64,000 bases of DNA from Streptomyces puniciscabiei (GCF_006715785.1 NZ_VFNX01000001.1:124001-188000), one strand, 5' to 3'. Positions 28,292 through 37,282 are shown, counted from the stretch's first letter. The notes: generated by a model from the letters alone, not told the origin. A program made the numbers and translations.

Positions 28292-29712
28292 CCTGGTGCA
28301 GCCGCCGCGCCCTGGTCCGGGGCGCGGCGCTCGCCCCGCTGGCGGCGATGGCCGCGGACCGCCTGCCGAAAACGGCGCCGCGCTACTTCGCCGGCCACGG
28401 CAGCTACGATCACCGCACGCTCGCCTACGACCTCCACCTGGCCTACGACCCGGCCGCCGGCAGGCTGGAGGGCCGGGCGCACATCCGCGCGGTGGCCGAG
28501 CGGACGCTGCGTCAGATCCGCCTCGACCTGGCGAAGCTCTCCGTGCACGAGGCGCTGGTCGACGGGGCCGCCGTACGGCCCGGCCGGAAGGGGCACAAAC
28601 TGCTGCTGTCCGTGCCACGCCCGATCCCGGCGGACACCCCCTTCTCCCTGGAGATCGGCTACGGCGGCCGGCCCGGCCCGGTCCGCACACCGTTCGGGCA
28701 GATCGGCTGGGACCGCACGGGCGACGCACACGGCGGCACCATGGTGGCCGCCCAGCCGCTGGGCGCCCCGTCGTGGTTCCCGTGCAACGACCGGCCGGAC
28801 GACAAGGCCGAGTTCACCTTCCGGGTGACCGTGCCCCGCGGCCACCAGGCGCTCGCCAACGGAGCCCTGCTGGAGCGGCGCACCTCGGACACCACCGAGT
28901 GCTGGACGTACCACCATGGGGGTCCCATGGCCCCCTACCTCGCCGCGCTGTACACCGGCCGCTTCGCGCACGAGACCTGGCAGGCCACGGACAGCGCGAC
29001 CGGCCGCCCGGTCACCGGCCGCAACGCCTACCCCGTCCAGCTGTCCGGCCAGGCCCGGCACGATCTGGGCCGCCAGCCGGAGATGTTCGAGACGTTCACG
29101 CGGTGGTTCGGGCCGTATCCCTTCGAGACGTACGGCGCCGTCGTCGTGGACACCGACCTGGACCAGCCGGTGGAGAACCAGACCGCGTCCGTCTTCGGCC
29201 GCAACCACATCGACGGCGAGCGCACCTGGGAGACGCTGGTGGCCCACGAACTCGTCCACCAGTGGTACGGCAACAGCGTCAGCCTGCGCGACTGGCGGGA
29301 CATCTGGCTCAACGAGGGCTTCGCCACCTATGGGGAATGGCTCTGGTCGGAGCACATCGGCGAGGACTCCGCCGACACCATCGCCCGGGCGGCCTGGCAC
29401 ACCCTCGCCCGGCAGGGCACGGGGCTGCGGATCGCCGACCCCGGCCCCGACCGCATCTTCGACGACCGGGTGTACAACCGGGGCGCGTGCACGCTGCACG
29501 CGCTGCGCCTGACGATGGGCGACGACCGCTTCTTCGCGATGCTGCGCGGCTGGCACCACGCCCATCGCGGTGAAAGCGTCGACACCGCCGCCTTCATCGC
29601 TCATGCCGACCGGGCGATGCCGAGGGCGGTGGAACCCCTGCTGCGCGCCTGGCTCTACGACACCTGCCTGCCGCCCCTGCCTCCGCCGGAACCGGGAAAC
29701 GCGCGGAGCTGA
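28288..29712 (+). CDS. M1-family zinc metallopeptidase, poly-lysine-degrading (PldII-like)
   Basis: 474 residues. The zinc site is complete: His320, Glu321 and His324 in HELVHQWYGN, and Glu343 in LNEGFATYGEW, with the correct 18-residue spacing. The N-terminus has a twin-arginine-like start (CSRRALVRGAALAPLAAMAA), so export or membrane association is likely. ATG at 28288 overlaps the synthetase stop. In epsilon-poly-lysine producers an M1 aminopeptidase sits next to pls and hydrolyses the polymer, giving self-protection. The same role is inferred here from family and coupling. About 475 residues is the length of the M1 core without the C-terminal domains of PepN. Confidence 0.88.
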   Translation: MTWCSRRALVRGAALAPLAAMAADRLPKTAPRYFAGHGSYDHRTLAYDLHLAYDPAAGRLEGRAHIRAVAERTLRQIRLDLAKLSVHEALVDGAAVRPGRKGHKLLLSVPRPIPADTPFSLEIGYGGRPGPVRTPFGQIGWDRTGDAHGGTMVAAQPLGAPSWFPCNDRPDDKAEFTFRVTVPRGHQALANGALLERRTSDTTECWTYHHGGPMAPYLAALYTGRFAHETWQATDSATGRPVTGRNAYPVQLSGQARHDLGRQPEMFETFTRWFGPYPFETYGAVVVDTDLDQPVENQTASVFGRNHIDGERTWETLVAHELVHQWYGNSVSLRDWRDIWLNEGFATYGEWLWSEHIGEDSADTIARAAWHTLARQGTGLRIADPGPDRIFDDRVYNRGACTLHALRLTMGDDRFFAMLRGWHHAHRGESVDTAAFIAHADRAMPRAVEPLLRAWLYDTCLPPLPPPEPGNARS

Positions 29713-29728
29713 AACCTGCCGCATGTCC

Positions 29729-29762
29729 GGTGCGCCCGCTTCATCACCCCGGCGGGCGTGCC
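29729..29762 (+). terminator. Hairpin terminator after the metallopeptidase gene
   Basis: GGTGCGCCCGC (29729-29739) pairs with GCGGGCGTGCC (29752-29762) with two wobble pairs, 17 bp after the stop codon. Confidence 0.65.
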
Positions 29763-30191
29763 ACTTCGACATGCCGCTCGGCCACGCTCGGGGCAGCCTG
29801 GATTCGCGAGCCGCCCCGAGTGACCGACTCGTCCCAAGGGGACTCCGGCGAAAACAGAAGACTCTCGATCGGGCTTCGCCCGAAGCCGCCGCGTCCGTGC
29901 GCTCGCCGCCGGTGCCCTGTCCGCCGCCATGCTGTCGACCGGTACGGCAGGAGCCGTCACCGCGACCGGGACGCCGGCCCCCGGGCCCTCCATGACCCCC
30001 ACGGGTATGCCGAGCACGAAGCCGTCACGGACACCGACCGCCACGGGCTCGATCACCCTCTCGGCCGACCACAAGGCGGTCAAGGCGGCAAGTGGACCAC
30101 GCTGAGGACCACGACGGCCGTCAACGAGAACTGCACCTGCACGATCAAGCGGACGTTCACCGAAAAGGGCACCGAGCAGGCGGTGAGCTGA
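29763..30191 (+). pseudogene. Degraded copy of the small secreted protein gene at 36801-37253
   Basis: From about 29763 the DNA parallels 36690-37253. The leader segment GAGCCGCCCCGAGTGACCGA is shared, the start codon region is altered (no ATG at the expected place), and the signal-peptide and linker part is well conserved (RRVRALAAGALSAAMLSTG in one frame). About 84 bp are then deleted between two GGC-AAG repeats in the Ig-like part (GGTCAAGGCGGCAAGTGGACC), and the last strand is deleted before the stop at 30191. It ends 8 bp from the convergent SEDS gene. Clearly a duplicate in decay. Confidence 0.85.
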
Positions 30192-30199
30192 TGATGACG

Positions 30200-31393
30200 T
30201 CACGGCCTCGTCTGCTGCACCCGGATCGACTGCAGCAGGCCGACCGCCACCCACACTGCGAACATCGAGGAACCGCCGTAGGAGACGAACGGCAGGGGAA
30301 TTCCCGCCACCGGCATGATGCCGAGCGCCATGCCGATGTTCTCGAAGGACTGGAAGGAGAACCAGGCGACGATGCCGGCGGCGATGATCGTGCCGTACAA
30401 CTCGGTCGTCTCCCGGGCGATGCGACAGGCGCGCCACAGGATCACTCCGATCAGGGAGATGATCAGGATCCCGCCCACGAAGCCCAGTTCCTCCCCGGCG
30501 ACGGTGAACACGAAGTCGGTCTGCTGCTCCGGGACGAACTGACCGGTGGTCTGCGCGCCGTGGAAGAGGCCCTCGCCCGTCAGACCGCCGGAACCGATGG
30601 CGATGCGGGCCTGGTTGGTGTTGTAACCGACTCCGGACGGGTCCAGGCTCGGGTCGGCGAAGGCGGCGAAGCGGTTGATCTGGTACTGGTCCAGGAGATG
30701 CAGCTGCCACACGGCGACGGCGCCGAGGACACCGATGCCGAGCAGACCGAAGACCCAGCGGTTGGAGGCGCCGGATGCGAGCAGCACGCCCAGGATCGTG
30801 ACGGTCATGACCATCGTCGAGCCGAGGTCCGGCATCATCATCACGACCATGATCGGCACGGCGGCCAGCCCCAGCGCCTGGATCACTGTGCGGCCGTCGG
30901 GGTACTTCCTGTCACCCGCGTCGACCCGGGCCGCGAGGAGCAGCGCCATGCCCAGGATGATGGTGACCTTCACGAATTCCGAGGGCTGCAGTGAGAATCC
31001 GCCGCCCAGCACGATCCAGTTGCGGTTGCCGTTGATGGTGGCACCGAGCGGGGTGAGCACCAGCAGCACCCCGAGCACTGAAATCCCGTAGAGGATGGGC
31101 ACCGCGTTGCGCAGGGCGCGGTGCCCCAGCCACATCGTGCCGATCATCAGGACGCACCCGATGCCGAGGTTCATCAGGTGCCGGACGAGGAAGTAGTGCG
31201 GGTCGCCCTGGTTGATCGCGGTGCGGTTGCGAGTCGCGGAGTACACCAGCAGCGAGCCGATGAACGACAGGGCGAGGGCGGCCAGCAGTATCGGCCAGTC
31301 CAGCCGACGGATGCTGGAGTCGCGCGCGAAAAGCCGCGTCCAGGCGGGGCGCTCGGGGCCATAGCCCGAGACGGTGAAGCTGCTCCCGGTCAT
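30200..31393 (-). CDS. SEDS peptidoglycan polymerase, RodA/FtsW family
   Basis: 397 residues with about ten transmembrane helices. SEDS signatures: RRLDWPILLAALALSFIGSLLVYSAT at the start, NGNRNWIVLGGGFSLQPSEFVK, a conserved extracellular acidic loop around QTDFVFTVAGEELGFVG, and the end GIPLPFVSYGGSSM. These enzymes polymerise lipid II glycan strands at the membrane, normally with a class B PBP, but no PBP gene is nearby. A palindromic operator candidate lies about 180 bp upstream (31570-31593). Before the IS110 insertion it would have lain directly downstream of the LCP gene, in the same direction. A second SEDS gene is at 47498-48925. Confidence 0.92.
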   Translation of the reverse strand: MTGSSFTVSGYGPERPAWTRLFARDSSIRRLDWPILLAALALSFIGSLLVYSATRNRTAINQGDPHYFLVRHLMNLGIGCVLMIGTMWLGHRALRNAVPILYGISVLGVLLVLTPLGATINGNRNWIVLGGGFSLQPSEFVKVTIILGMALLLAARVDAGDRKYPDGRTVIQALGLAAVPIMVVMMMPDLGSTMVMTVTILGVLLASGASNRWVFGLLGIGVLGAVAVWQLHLLDQYQINRFAAFADPSLDPSGVGYNTNQARIAIGSGGLTGEGLFHGAQTTGQFVPEQQTDFVFTVAGEELGFVGGILIISLIGVILWRACRIARETTELYGTIIAAGIVAWFSFQSFENIGMALGIMPVAGIPLPFVSYGGSSMFAVWVAVGLLQSIRVQQTRP

Positions 31394-31569
31394 GACAGCG
31401 TCCTCCGGCTTTCGCGCTCACAGGCGGTCGCCCGCGGGTCGTACGGTCGGCTGTGGTCACCGAGCTTCCACACCCTCTCGTGGACCGGCCGCATGCGGCC
31501 AAGAGGCAGGTGACCCATGGAGGACTCCGTTCGCTCCAGAGACGAAGCAGGCTGCCGCGCCCATCATAT

Positions 31570-31593
31570 CTGCTTGATTGCGCAAAGCTGCAA
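31570..31593. promoter_or_regulatory. Palindromic operator candidate, site 2 (upstream of SEDS gene)
   Basis: CTGC-TTGA-TTGCGCAA-AGCT-GCAA: one mismatch from the 24-base consensus. It lies about 177 bp upstream of the SEDS start on the minus strand. Confidence 0.6.
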
Positions 31594-31774
31594 TAGAAAC
31601 CCGGCCGCGTACGATGCCGGCCGCCGGTCAGGCGTCCCTACCTTGTTGATCGGGATGAGCGAGCCATTCGTAGGGTTGGCTCACCCAGGGGTGCCGGGTG
31701 TGGCTTTCAGGCGTCTGCCGTGGTTGTGGCTTAGTCCGATTCGCCGCCCGGCGCCTCACGACGACTCGGCTGCT

Positions 31775-33070
31775 CATTAGGAATTGCGGCACTGATCGCT
31801 CAGTAGGGACTCGACAGCGAGGTCGTCTGTGGTACCTGCACGAACACGACCTGTGGAGAAGCGAGTGACAGCGATCTGGGCCGGTATCGACGCCGGGAAG
31901 ACGCATCACCACTGCGTGGTGATCGACAACGCGGGCAAGCGGCTGCTGTCCCGGCGCGTCGCCAACGACGAGACCGAACTGCTCAAGCTCATCGCGGACG
32001 TTCTCGACTGGGTGACGAGGCAGTGTGGGGCATCGACCTGGCCGACGGCGGGGCCGCCCTGGTGATAGCGGTCCTGCTCAACCACGGTCAGCAGCTGCTC
32101 TACATTCCCGGACGGGCGGTCAACCGGGCCTCCGAGGGCTACCGGGGTGACGGCAAGACCGATGCCAAGGACGCAGCGGTCATCGCCGACCAGGCCCGCA
32201 TCCGGCGCGACCTCACGCCCTTGCGTCCCGGCGACGAGCTGGTGTCCGAGTTGAAGGTCCTCACCCGGCACCGCCGCGACCTCAGCGACGACCGCACCCG
32301 GACCATCAACCGACTCCGCGGCCACCTCACCGAGATCTTCCCCGGCCTGGAGCGCGAACTCGATCTGGGCAACGTCGGCCCCCTGGTGCTGCTGACCGGC
32401 TACCAGACCCCGGCCGCCATCCGCCGCACCGGCCGGCGGCGTCTGGCCACCTGGCTGCGCAACCGCAAGGTCCGCAGCGCGGACGAGCTCGCCGCGAAGT
32501 CCGTCCAGGCCGCCGAAGGACAGCACACTGCTGTCCCCGGTGAGGACATGACCGCCCACGTGGTTCACTCCCTGGCCAGGGAGGTGATGGCCCTCAACGA
32601 GAAGATCGCAGAGACCGACAAGCTCATCGAGGGCCGGTTTCGCCGCCACCGCAACGCGGAGGTGATCACGAGCATGCCCGGCATCGGTGTCCTGCTGGGC
32701 GCAGAGTTCCTGGCCGCCACCGGCGGAGATATGGGCGCCTTCGCCAGCGCGGACCGGCTGGCCTCCTTCGCCGGTGTCTCCCCGGTGCCCCGTGACTCCG
32801 GGAAGGTGAGCGGCAACCTGCACCGTCCCACCCGCTACAGCCGGCGTCTTCAACGCGTCTTCTACACCTCCGCGTTGATCAACATCCGCTGCTGCAACGA
32901 GTCCCGCCGCTTCTACGATCGCAAGCGTGCCGAAGGCAAACGACACAGCCAGGCCGTCATGGCACTCGCGCGCCGCAGGGTCAACGTTCTGTGGGCCCTT
33001 CTTCGTGACGGACGGTGCTACGGCCCCATACCCGCCGTCACGTCGGCCGCTTGACATCTCCATTAGGAAT
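31775..33070 (+). mobile_element. IS110-family insertion sequence
   Basis: An approximately 1.29-kb element carrying one IS110-type transposase. It is bounded by the identical 10-mer CATTAGGAAT at 31775-31784 and 33061-33070, which could be the recombination-site repeat or a target remnant. The right copy overlaps the TAA stop of the LCP gene, so the insertion preserved that coding sequence. It separates the LCP gene from the SEDS gene downstream. The transposase is frameshifted, so the element is probably immobile. Confidence 0.8.
31865..33054 (+). pseudogene. IS110-family transposase, frameshifted
   Basis: Begins VTAIWAGIDAGKTHHHCVVID, the RuvC-like N-terminus of IS110 transposases with the first catalytic Asp. 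GTG 31865 has GGAG upstream. Near 32015-32025 the frame is lost by a small deletion (DWVT then a shift) and resumes as VWGIDLADGGAAL, followed by GKTDAKDAAVIADQAR. The C-terminal Tnp_20 part is complete (SMPGIGVLLGAEFLAATGG, LASFAGVSPVPRDSG, FYDRKRAEGKRHSQA). Total about 395 codons, normal length. One frameshift appears to be the only lesion. Confidence 0.85.
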
Positions 33071-34775
33071 CGGAGTCGGGTGTGCTGCGCGCCGCCGCGT
33101 ACGCCTGGGGCGGTGTCATGGAGATGCCGTTGAGGCTGACCGTCTTGTAGGGGCTGACCTTGGCGCAGGTCTTGGCCTGGTCGGCGGTGGAGGCGTGGGC
33201 GCCTCCGACGGCGGCCTTGGTGTCGGCCGGCGCCGGGGAGGAGCTGCCGCCCGGGAAGCCGGTGCCGCTGGGCCAGTCGCTGCCGATGACCAGGGTCAGG
33301 CCGGTGCCGGTGCCCTGCTTCAGATGCGAGGAGGGCAGACCGAGCGCCTTGGCGACCGTCGTCGTCTCCTCCTTCTGGCCGGTGCCGTAGGTGAGGGTGG
33401 TGGTGGCCGCCGGGCTCGGCGCGTTGGCCGTGGTCGTCGCCGAGTTGAAGCCCTGGTCGGTCAGGGCGGTCGCGATGTCCGAGGCGCGGCCGGTGACCGC
33501 GGTGCCGTTCTCGACGGTGACGGCGATCTGCGACGCGGGGACCGCCGGGGCGGTGGGCTTCGCGGTCGGCGAGGCCGCCGCGGACTTGTCGCCGGAGCCG
33601 GTGGTCAGGGACTGGTCGTTGGCGATGGTGGAGAACAGGGACTTCGCGCCCGGGCCCACGACGAGCCGTTCCTTGTTGTTCGGGTCGGGGGCCGTCTGCA
33701 TCGTCGTGAAGGTCATCCGCTTGGTCGGCACCTTGTTCACGTCCGCCGCGAGCGAGATCAGCTTGCTCACACTGCCCAGGCCGTCGTCCACGGTCAGCGC
33801 CTTGGTGGCGGCGTCGGCCAGGCCATAGACCGCGGTGGGGTCGGTGAGCGTCCCCGTGCTCTTGAACTTGCGGATCAGCGAGCTGAGGAAGAAGTGCTGG
33901 GTCGTCGTACGGCCGAGGTCGCTGCCGTCGCCGAAGCCGTGCCGGGAGCGGACGAACTCCAGCGCGGCCTGACCCTTGAGCGTGTGGTCGCCCTTGGACA
34001 GCTTCAGGTGCGAATAGGTGTCGTACACGTCGTCGGTGACACAGACGGAAACACCACCGACCGCGTCGGACATCTTCACGACGCCGGCGAAGTCGAGCTC
34101 GACGAAGTGGTCGACCGGGATGCCGGTGAGCTGATGGACCGTGGCCACCTGGCAGGCGGGACCGTACTGAAGCGCGCTGTTGATCTGGCCGTAGTAACCG
34201 TTCGTGGACTGATGGCTCTGGCTGTCCGCGCAGGCGGGCACCTGGGTCATGGTGTCGCGGGGGATGCTCATCACCGTCGCGTTGGAGCGGTCGGCGGCTA
34301 TGTGCACCACCATCTCCACGTCCGCGTTGCTGCCGGTCTGCACACCGGTCCTGGCGCAGCCGCCGCCGAGCTTGCAGTCCTCGACGCTGGTTCGGCCGTC
34401 CGAGCCCATGACCAGGATGTTGATCGGGGTACGGCCGAAGGCGTCGGCCTTCTCGGTGCCGCCCTTGCCGTCGAGCGAGACGCTGTTGATGTTGCCGTTC
34501 AGGTGCTCGTAGAACCACCAGCCCGCACCGGCCGTGACCAGGATCAGTACGGACAGGGTGATAGCGACGATCTTGAGCGCCCGTCGGGCGCGCCCGGCCG
34601 GATGTGCACGACGCCGCGACCGGGCAGCGCCCCGTGACCGGGAGGTGGCCCGGGCCGCGGCACGGCCGCCCGGTGGGCGCCTGCCCTCCGCCTCGTACGT
34701 ACGCTGACCGGGCACCCGGGTAGTGGTGCGGCCGCGCGTGGCCTGGCCGTTCGGGCCGTCCCACGGGTCGCTCAT
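33063..34775 (-). CDS. LytR-CpsA-Psr (LCP) family protein with LytR_C domain
   Basis: 570 residues. An Arg-rich cytoplasmic tail (about 1-65), one transmembrane helix (ALKIVAITLSVLILVTAGAG), then the LCP domain: NILVMGSDGR, MSIPRDTMTQVP, INSALQYGP, IPVDHFVELDF and FVRSRHGFGDGSDLGRTTTQ, including the Arg/Asp residues that bind the polyprenyl pyrophosphate. A C-terminal LytR_C domain (IAVTVENGTAVTGRASDIATAL) follows a Pro/Thr linker. Such proteins attach teichoic-acid-like or other glycopolymers to peptidoglycan outside the membrane. The start at 34775 is preferred over 34787 because GGGAG lies 5 bases before it. A perfect operator-like palindrome lies 105 bp upstream. Confidence 0.92.
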   Translation of the reverse strand: MSDPWDGPNGQATRGRTTTRVPGQRTYEAEGRRPPGGRAAARATSRSRGAARSRRRAHPAGRARRALKIVAITLSVLILVTAGAGWWFYEHLNGNINSVSLDGKGGTEKADAFGRTPINILVMGSDGRTSVEDCKLGGGCARTGVQTGSNADVEMVVHIAADRSNATVMSIPRDTMTQVPACADSQSHQSTNGYYGQINSALQYGPACQVATVHQLTGIPVDHFVELDFAGVVKMSDAVGGVSVCVTDDVYDTYSHLKLSKGDHTLKGQAALEFVRSRHGFGDGSDLGRTTTQHFFLSSLIRKFKSTGTLTDPTAVYGLADAATKALTVDDGLGSVSKLISLAADVNKVPTKRMTFTTMQTAPDPNNKERLVVGPGAKSLFSTIANDQSLTTGSGDKSAAASPTAKPTAPAVPASQIAVTVENGTAVTGRASDIATALTDQGFNSATTTANAPSPAATTTLTYGTGQKEETTTVAKALGLPSSHLKQGTGTGLTLVIGSDWPSGTGFPGGSSSPAPADTKAAVGGAHASTADQAKTCAKVSPYKTVSLNGISMTPPQAYAAARSTPDSDS

Positions 34776-34879
34776 CTTCACTCCCATGAACGGTCGGGCT
34801 CGTCAGGCCGGGCCATCAAGGGTACGGCCAGGCATGCGCGGCTGGTTCGTGACAGGCGAGGGGTGAGCCCCCACCTGGA

Positions 34880-34903
34880 TTGCATGGTTGCGCAATCTAG
34901 CAA
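34880..34903. promoter_or_regulatory. Palindromic operator candidate, site 3 (perfect match, upstream of LCP gene)
   Basis: TTGC-ATGG-TTGCGCAA-TCTA-GCAA, an exact consensus match, 105 bp upstream of the LCP start. The eroded mgtA copy ends right at this site, so a deletion joined the ATPase remnant to the LCP promoter without removing the palindrome. Confidence 0.65.
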
Positions 34904-35964
34904 ACCCGTGGCCTGGGCTGTGCAGACCTCCAGGACGTCGGGGTCGTTCCGGCCGTCCGGGCCGAGGCCGCGGCCGACGACGGGCTGGCCCTGGGTGAGC
35001 GTGCCGGTCTTGTCCAGGCACAGCACATCAGCGGCGCCGATGTCGTACAGGGCGGGCAGCCGTCTGACGATCACCCCGCGGGTCCGGGCCAGCAGTGAGG
35101 CTCCGCGGGACAGGCAGGTGGTGACGAGGACCGGCAGCATCTCCGGGGTCAGCCCCACCGCCACCGCCACCGCGAACGGCAGGGTCTCCAGACCGCGTCC
35201 GCGCAGCGCCGCGTTGGCCATCAGCACCAGCGGGGGCGTCAGCAGCATGAACCGGATCAGGATCCAGGAGACGCCGTGGACGGAACGGTCGAAGGCGCTC
35301 GGCTCCGGCCGGCCCGCCCTACGGCCGTGCGCGGCACCGAACCGAGTGCTCGCACCGGTTACGGCGACGACCGCGGTGCCGCTGCCGGAGGCGATGCCGC
35401 TGCCCTGGAAACACCACTGCGGCTGATCGAACAGTCCGCTGCCGGTGCCCGAAGGCGCGTCGTCGGTGTGCTTCGCGACGGGCGCCGACTCTCCCGTGAG
35501 CGCGGACTGGTGCACGGTCAGACCGCTCGCGCGCAGCAGGCGTACGTCCGCCGGTACGAGGTCACCCGGCCCGAGGCGGATCACGTCGCCGACAAGAGTT
35601 CGTCCACGGGGATCTCGCGAGAGGTGGGTACCGCGTCCTCGTCGGCGCGCCGCAGAACGGTCACCGTGGTGGCGACCAGCCGGCGCAACGCGGCCGAGGA
35701 CCGGTCGGCCCGGTGCTCGCCCGTCGCGCGCAGCCCGCAGCTGACCCAGACGAGGGAGAGGATCACCGCGGCGGTGCCCCAGGCGAAGACGGCCGCCGAG
35801 ACCAACCCGAGGCAGAGCAGGACCGCGGTGAAGGGATCACGCAGGCTGCGCACGAACAGTCGAAGCCAGGAAGCCTCGCCGCGAGCCGGAACCGTGTTGC
35901 CGCCGAACCGGGCCGGAGCAGGCAGGTCCACTTCCTGGTCCGAAGCCGCTGTGCTCTCAGTCAC
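34904..35964 (-). pseudogene. Mg2+-importing P-type ATPase (MgtA-like), truncated and frameshifted copy
   Basis: Compared with the intact copy at 50827-53511, this one lacks about 50 N-terminal residues. It reads well through SLRDPFTAVLLCLGLVSAAV to SREIPVDELL, then loses one base near 35590 (the GDVIRLGPGD motif is shifted). It continues through LTGESAPVAK, FAVAVAVGLTPEMLP and the phosphorylation motif DKTGTLTQGQP, and stops being homologous about 35 residues later at the LCP operator. The nucleotide-binding and C-terminal membrane parts are gone. Its GTG start overlaps the arsR stop by 8 bp, as in the intact pair. Confidence 0.88.
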
Positions 35965-36361
35965 TGGTCCCGTGCAGAAGTCGTACGGGCGCGGAACCCT
36001 GGCGGGAACGTGCCGTCAGCTGCCCGATCATCACTCGCACGAGCGTCACGACGTCCGGGTCGTCGATGTAGTAGACCTGCCGCCGGCCCTCACGGCGAGA
36101 GCACACCAGTCCGGCGAGCTTCAGCTTCGCCAGGTGCTGGCTCACGGCGGGCAGGGCACCACCCACCCGGTCGGCGAGGTGCGTGACATCGCACTCCCCC
36201 TGCGACAGCGCCCACATCAGGTGAAGCCTGACGGACGAGGCGAGCAGCCCGAAGGCGCCGGCAGCAGCCGCCAGCACGTCGGCCGACGGATCCTTGAAGC
36301 CACCGACGTTCCCAGCCACGGTCCTCTGCCCTCCCGCCCGCACTTCACAGCCGACACTCAT
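35957..36361 (-). CDS. ArsR/SmtB-family transcriptional regulator
   Basis: 134 residues from ATG 36361 (a TTG at 36391 is possible). Winged helix: LASSVRLHLMWALSQGECDVTHLADRV, recognition helix ALPAVSQHLAKLKLAGLV, and beta-wing SRREGRRQVYYIDD. No cysteine metal box (ELCVCDL) is present; the family's other metal sites cannot be judged by eye. It is closely similar to the ArsR at 53504-53938, and both precede an mgtA-type gene with the same 8-bp overlap, so the pair is a duplicated module. The partner ATPase here is a pseudogene, leaving the regulator an orphan. Confidence 0.88.
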   Translation of the reverse strand: MSVGCEVRAGGQRTVAGNVGGFKDPSADVLAAAAGAFGLLASSVRLHLMWALSQGECDVTHLADRVGGALPAVSQHLAKLKLAGLVCSRREGRRQVYYIDDPDVVTLVRVMIGQLTARSRQGSAPVRLLHGTSD

Positions 36362-36391
36362 ACGCCCACCCAGTGTAGGCGCCGGGCGCAA

Positions 36392-36728
36392 GCAGTCCTG
36401 TGGAGCAGGACGTCGGCTCCGCGACCGGGGGTGTGGCTGCCTCCAGTCGTAACTACCGCTTCCTCGCTACCGGTTCCTCGCGGGGTTCACGGCCTTACGG
36501 CCCCTCGCCCCAGCGCACCGAACAACACTCCCCCATCAGCGTGCCGGCCCTGCCGACAGCAGCCCCGCTGCGATCACTGCGCAATGACGCTGCTCCATTC
36601 CAGTGACAAAAGAATGAGAAGACGAGGAGGGGAAACATTTGTTCAACCTGCTGCTCTACCACGAAAAGTAGACGATTCAACGGCCGGCGCACCCACTTCG
36701 GCGTGCCGCTCAGCCGCGCTCGGGCCAG
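36392..36728. other. Intergenic region between arsR and the secreted-protein gene
   Basis: No gene. It contains a weak operator-like palindrome (36569-36592). From about 36690 it contains sequence shared with the degraded duplicate near 29763. Confidence 0.5.
36569..36592. promoter_or_regulatory. Weak palindromic operator-like site
   Basis: The core CTGCGCAA matches 7 of 8 consensus bases, but both outer half-sites (TGCG and GCTG) fit poorly. It lies 210 bp upstream of the secreted-protein gene. Confidence 0.25.
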
Positions 36729-36771
36729 CCTGGATGTGCGAGCCGCCCCGAGTGACCGACTCGCACCCAGG
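36729..36771 (+). promoter_or_regulatory. Structured 5' leader of the secreted-protein gene
   Basis: CCTGG-AT-GTGCGAG (36729-36742) pairs with CTCGCAC-CCAGG (36760-36771). The loop CCGCCCCGAGTGAC is the part best conserved in the degraded copy (near 29808-29830). It ends 29 bp before the start codon. It could be a cis-regulatory RNA or simply an mRNA-stabilising hairpin; no known riboswitch class was recognised. Confidence 0.4.
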
Positions 36772-36800
36772 GGGACGTCGAAGAAAGCAGGAGATCCACC

Positions 36801-37253
36801 ATGAGTTTCTCCCGAAGCCGCCGCGCCCGTGCGCTCGCTGCCGGTGCCCTGTCCGCCGCCATGCTGTCGACCGGTACGGCAGGAGCCGTCGCCGCGACCG
36901 GGACGCCCGCCCCCAAGCCTTCCATGACCCGCACGGGCATGCCGAGCGTGAGGCCGTCGCGGACGCCGACCGCCATGGGCTCGATCACCGTCTCGGCCAA
37001 CCACAAGGCCGTCAAGGCGGGCAACGCCGTGGTGTTCACCGGCCGGGTCAGGGGCATCAAGGCCGGTTCGACGCTGGTGCTCCAGCACCTGCACAACGGC
37101 AAGTGGACCACGCTGAAGACCACGGCGACCGTCAACAAGAACGGCACCTACACGATCAAGCGGACGTTCACCAAGAAGGGCACCGAACAGGTGCGGGTGG
37201 CGACCAAGTCCGGCACGTTCCGCTCCTCGCCGGTCACCGTAAAGGTCAGCTGA
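36801..37253 (+). CDS. Small secreted protein with Ig-like domain
   Basis: 150 residues. A typical Sec signal peptide (FSRSRRARALAAGALSAAM, cleavage expected near AGAVAATG) is followed by a Pro/Thr-rich linker (about 33-60) and a single beta-sandwich-like domain (ITVSANHKAVKAGNAVVFTG; LQHLHNGKWTTLKTTATV; NGTYTIKRTFTKKGTEQVRV; ending SSPVTVKVS). No cysteines and no sorting signal. It is probably an extracellular or wall-associated protein of unknown role. GGAG lies 7 bases before ATG 36801. A degraded duplicate lies at 29763-30191. A strong terminator follows. Confidence 0.85.
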   Translation: MSFSRSRRARALAAGALSAAMLSTGTAGAVAATGTPAPKPSMTRTGMPSVRPSRTPTAMGSITVSANHKAVKAGNAVVFTGRVRGIKAGSTLVLQHLHNGKWTTLKTTATVNKNGTYTIKRTFTKKGTEQVRVATKSGTFRSSPVTVKVS

Positions 37254-37282
37254 CGGTGAGCTGACGCAGGTCAGTGACCTGA

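Noticed and set aside
27190..29772. An 860-codon minus-strand open frame opposite the synthetase end and the peptidase
   Set aside because: Shadow of the coding strand; the plus-strand genes have intact catalytic motifs.
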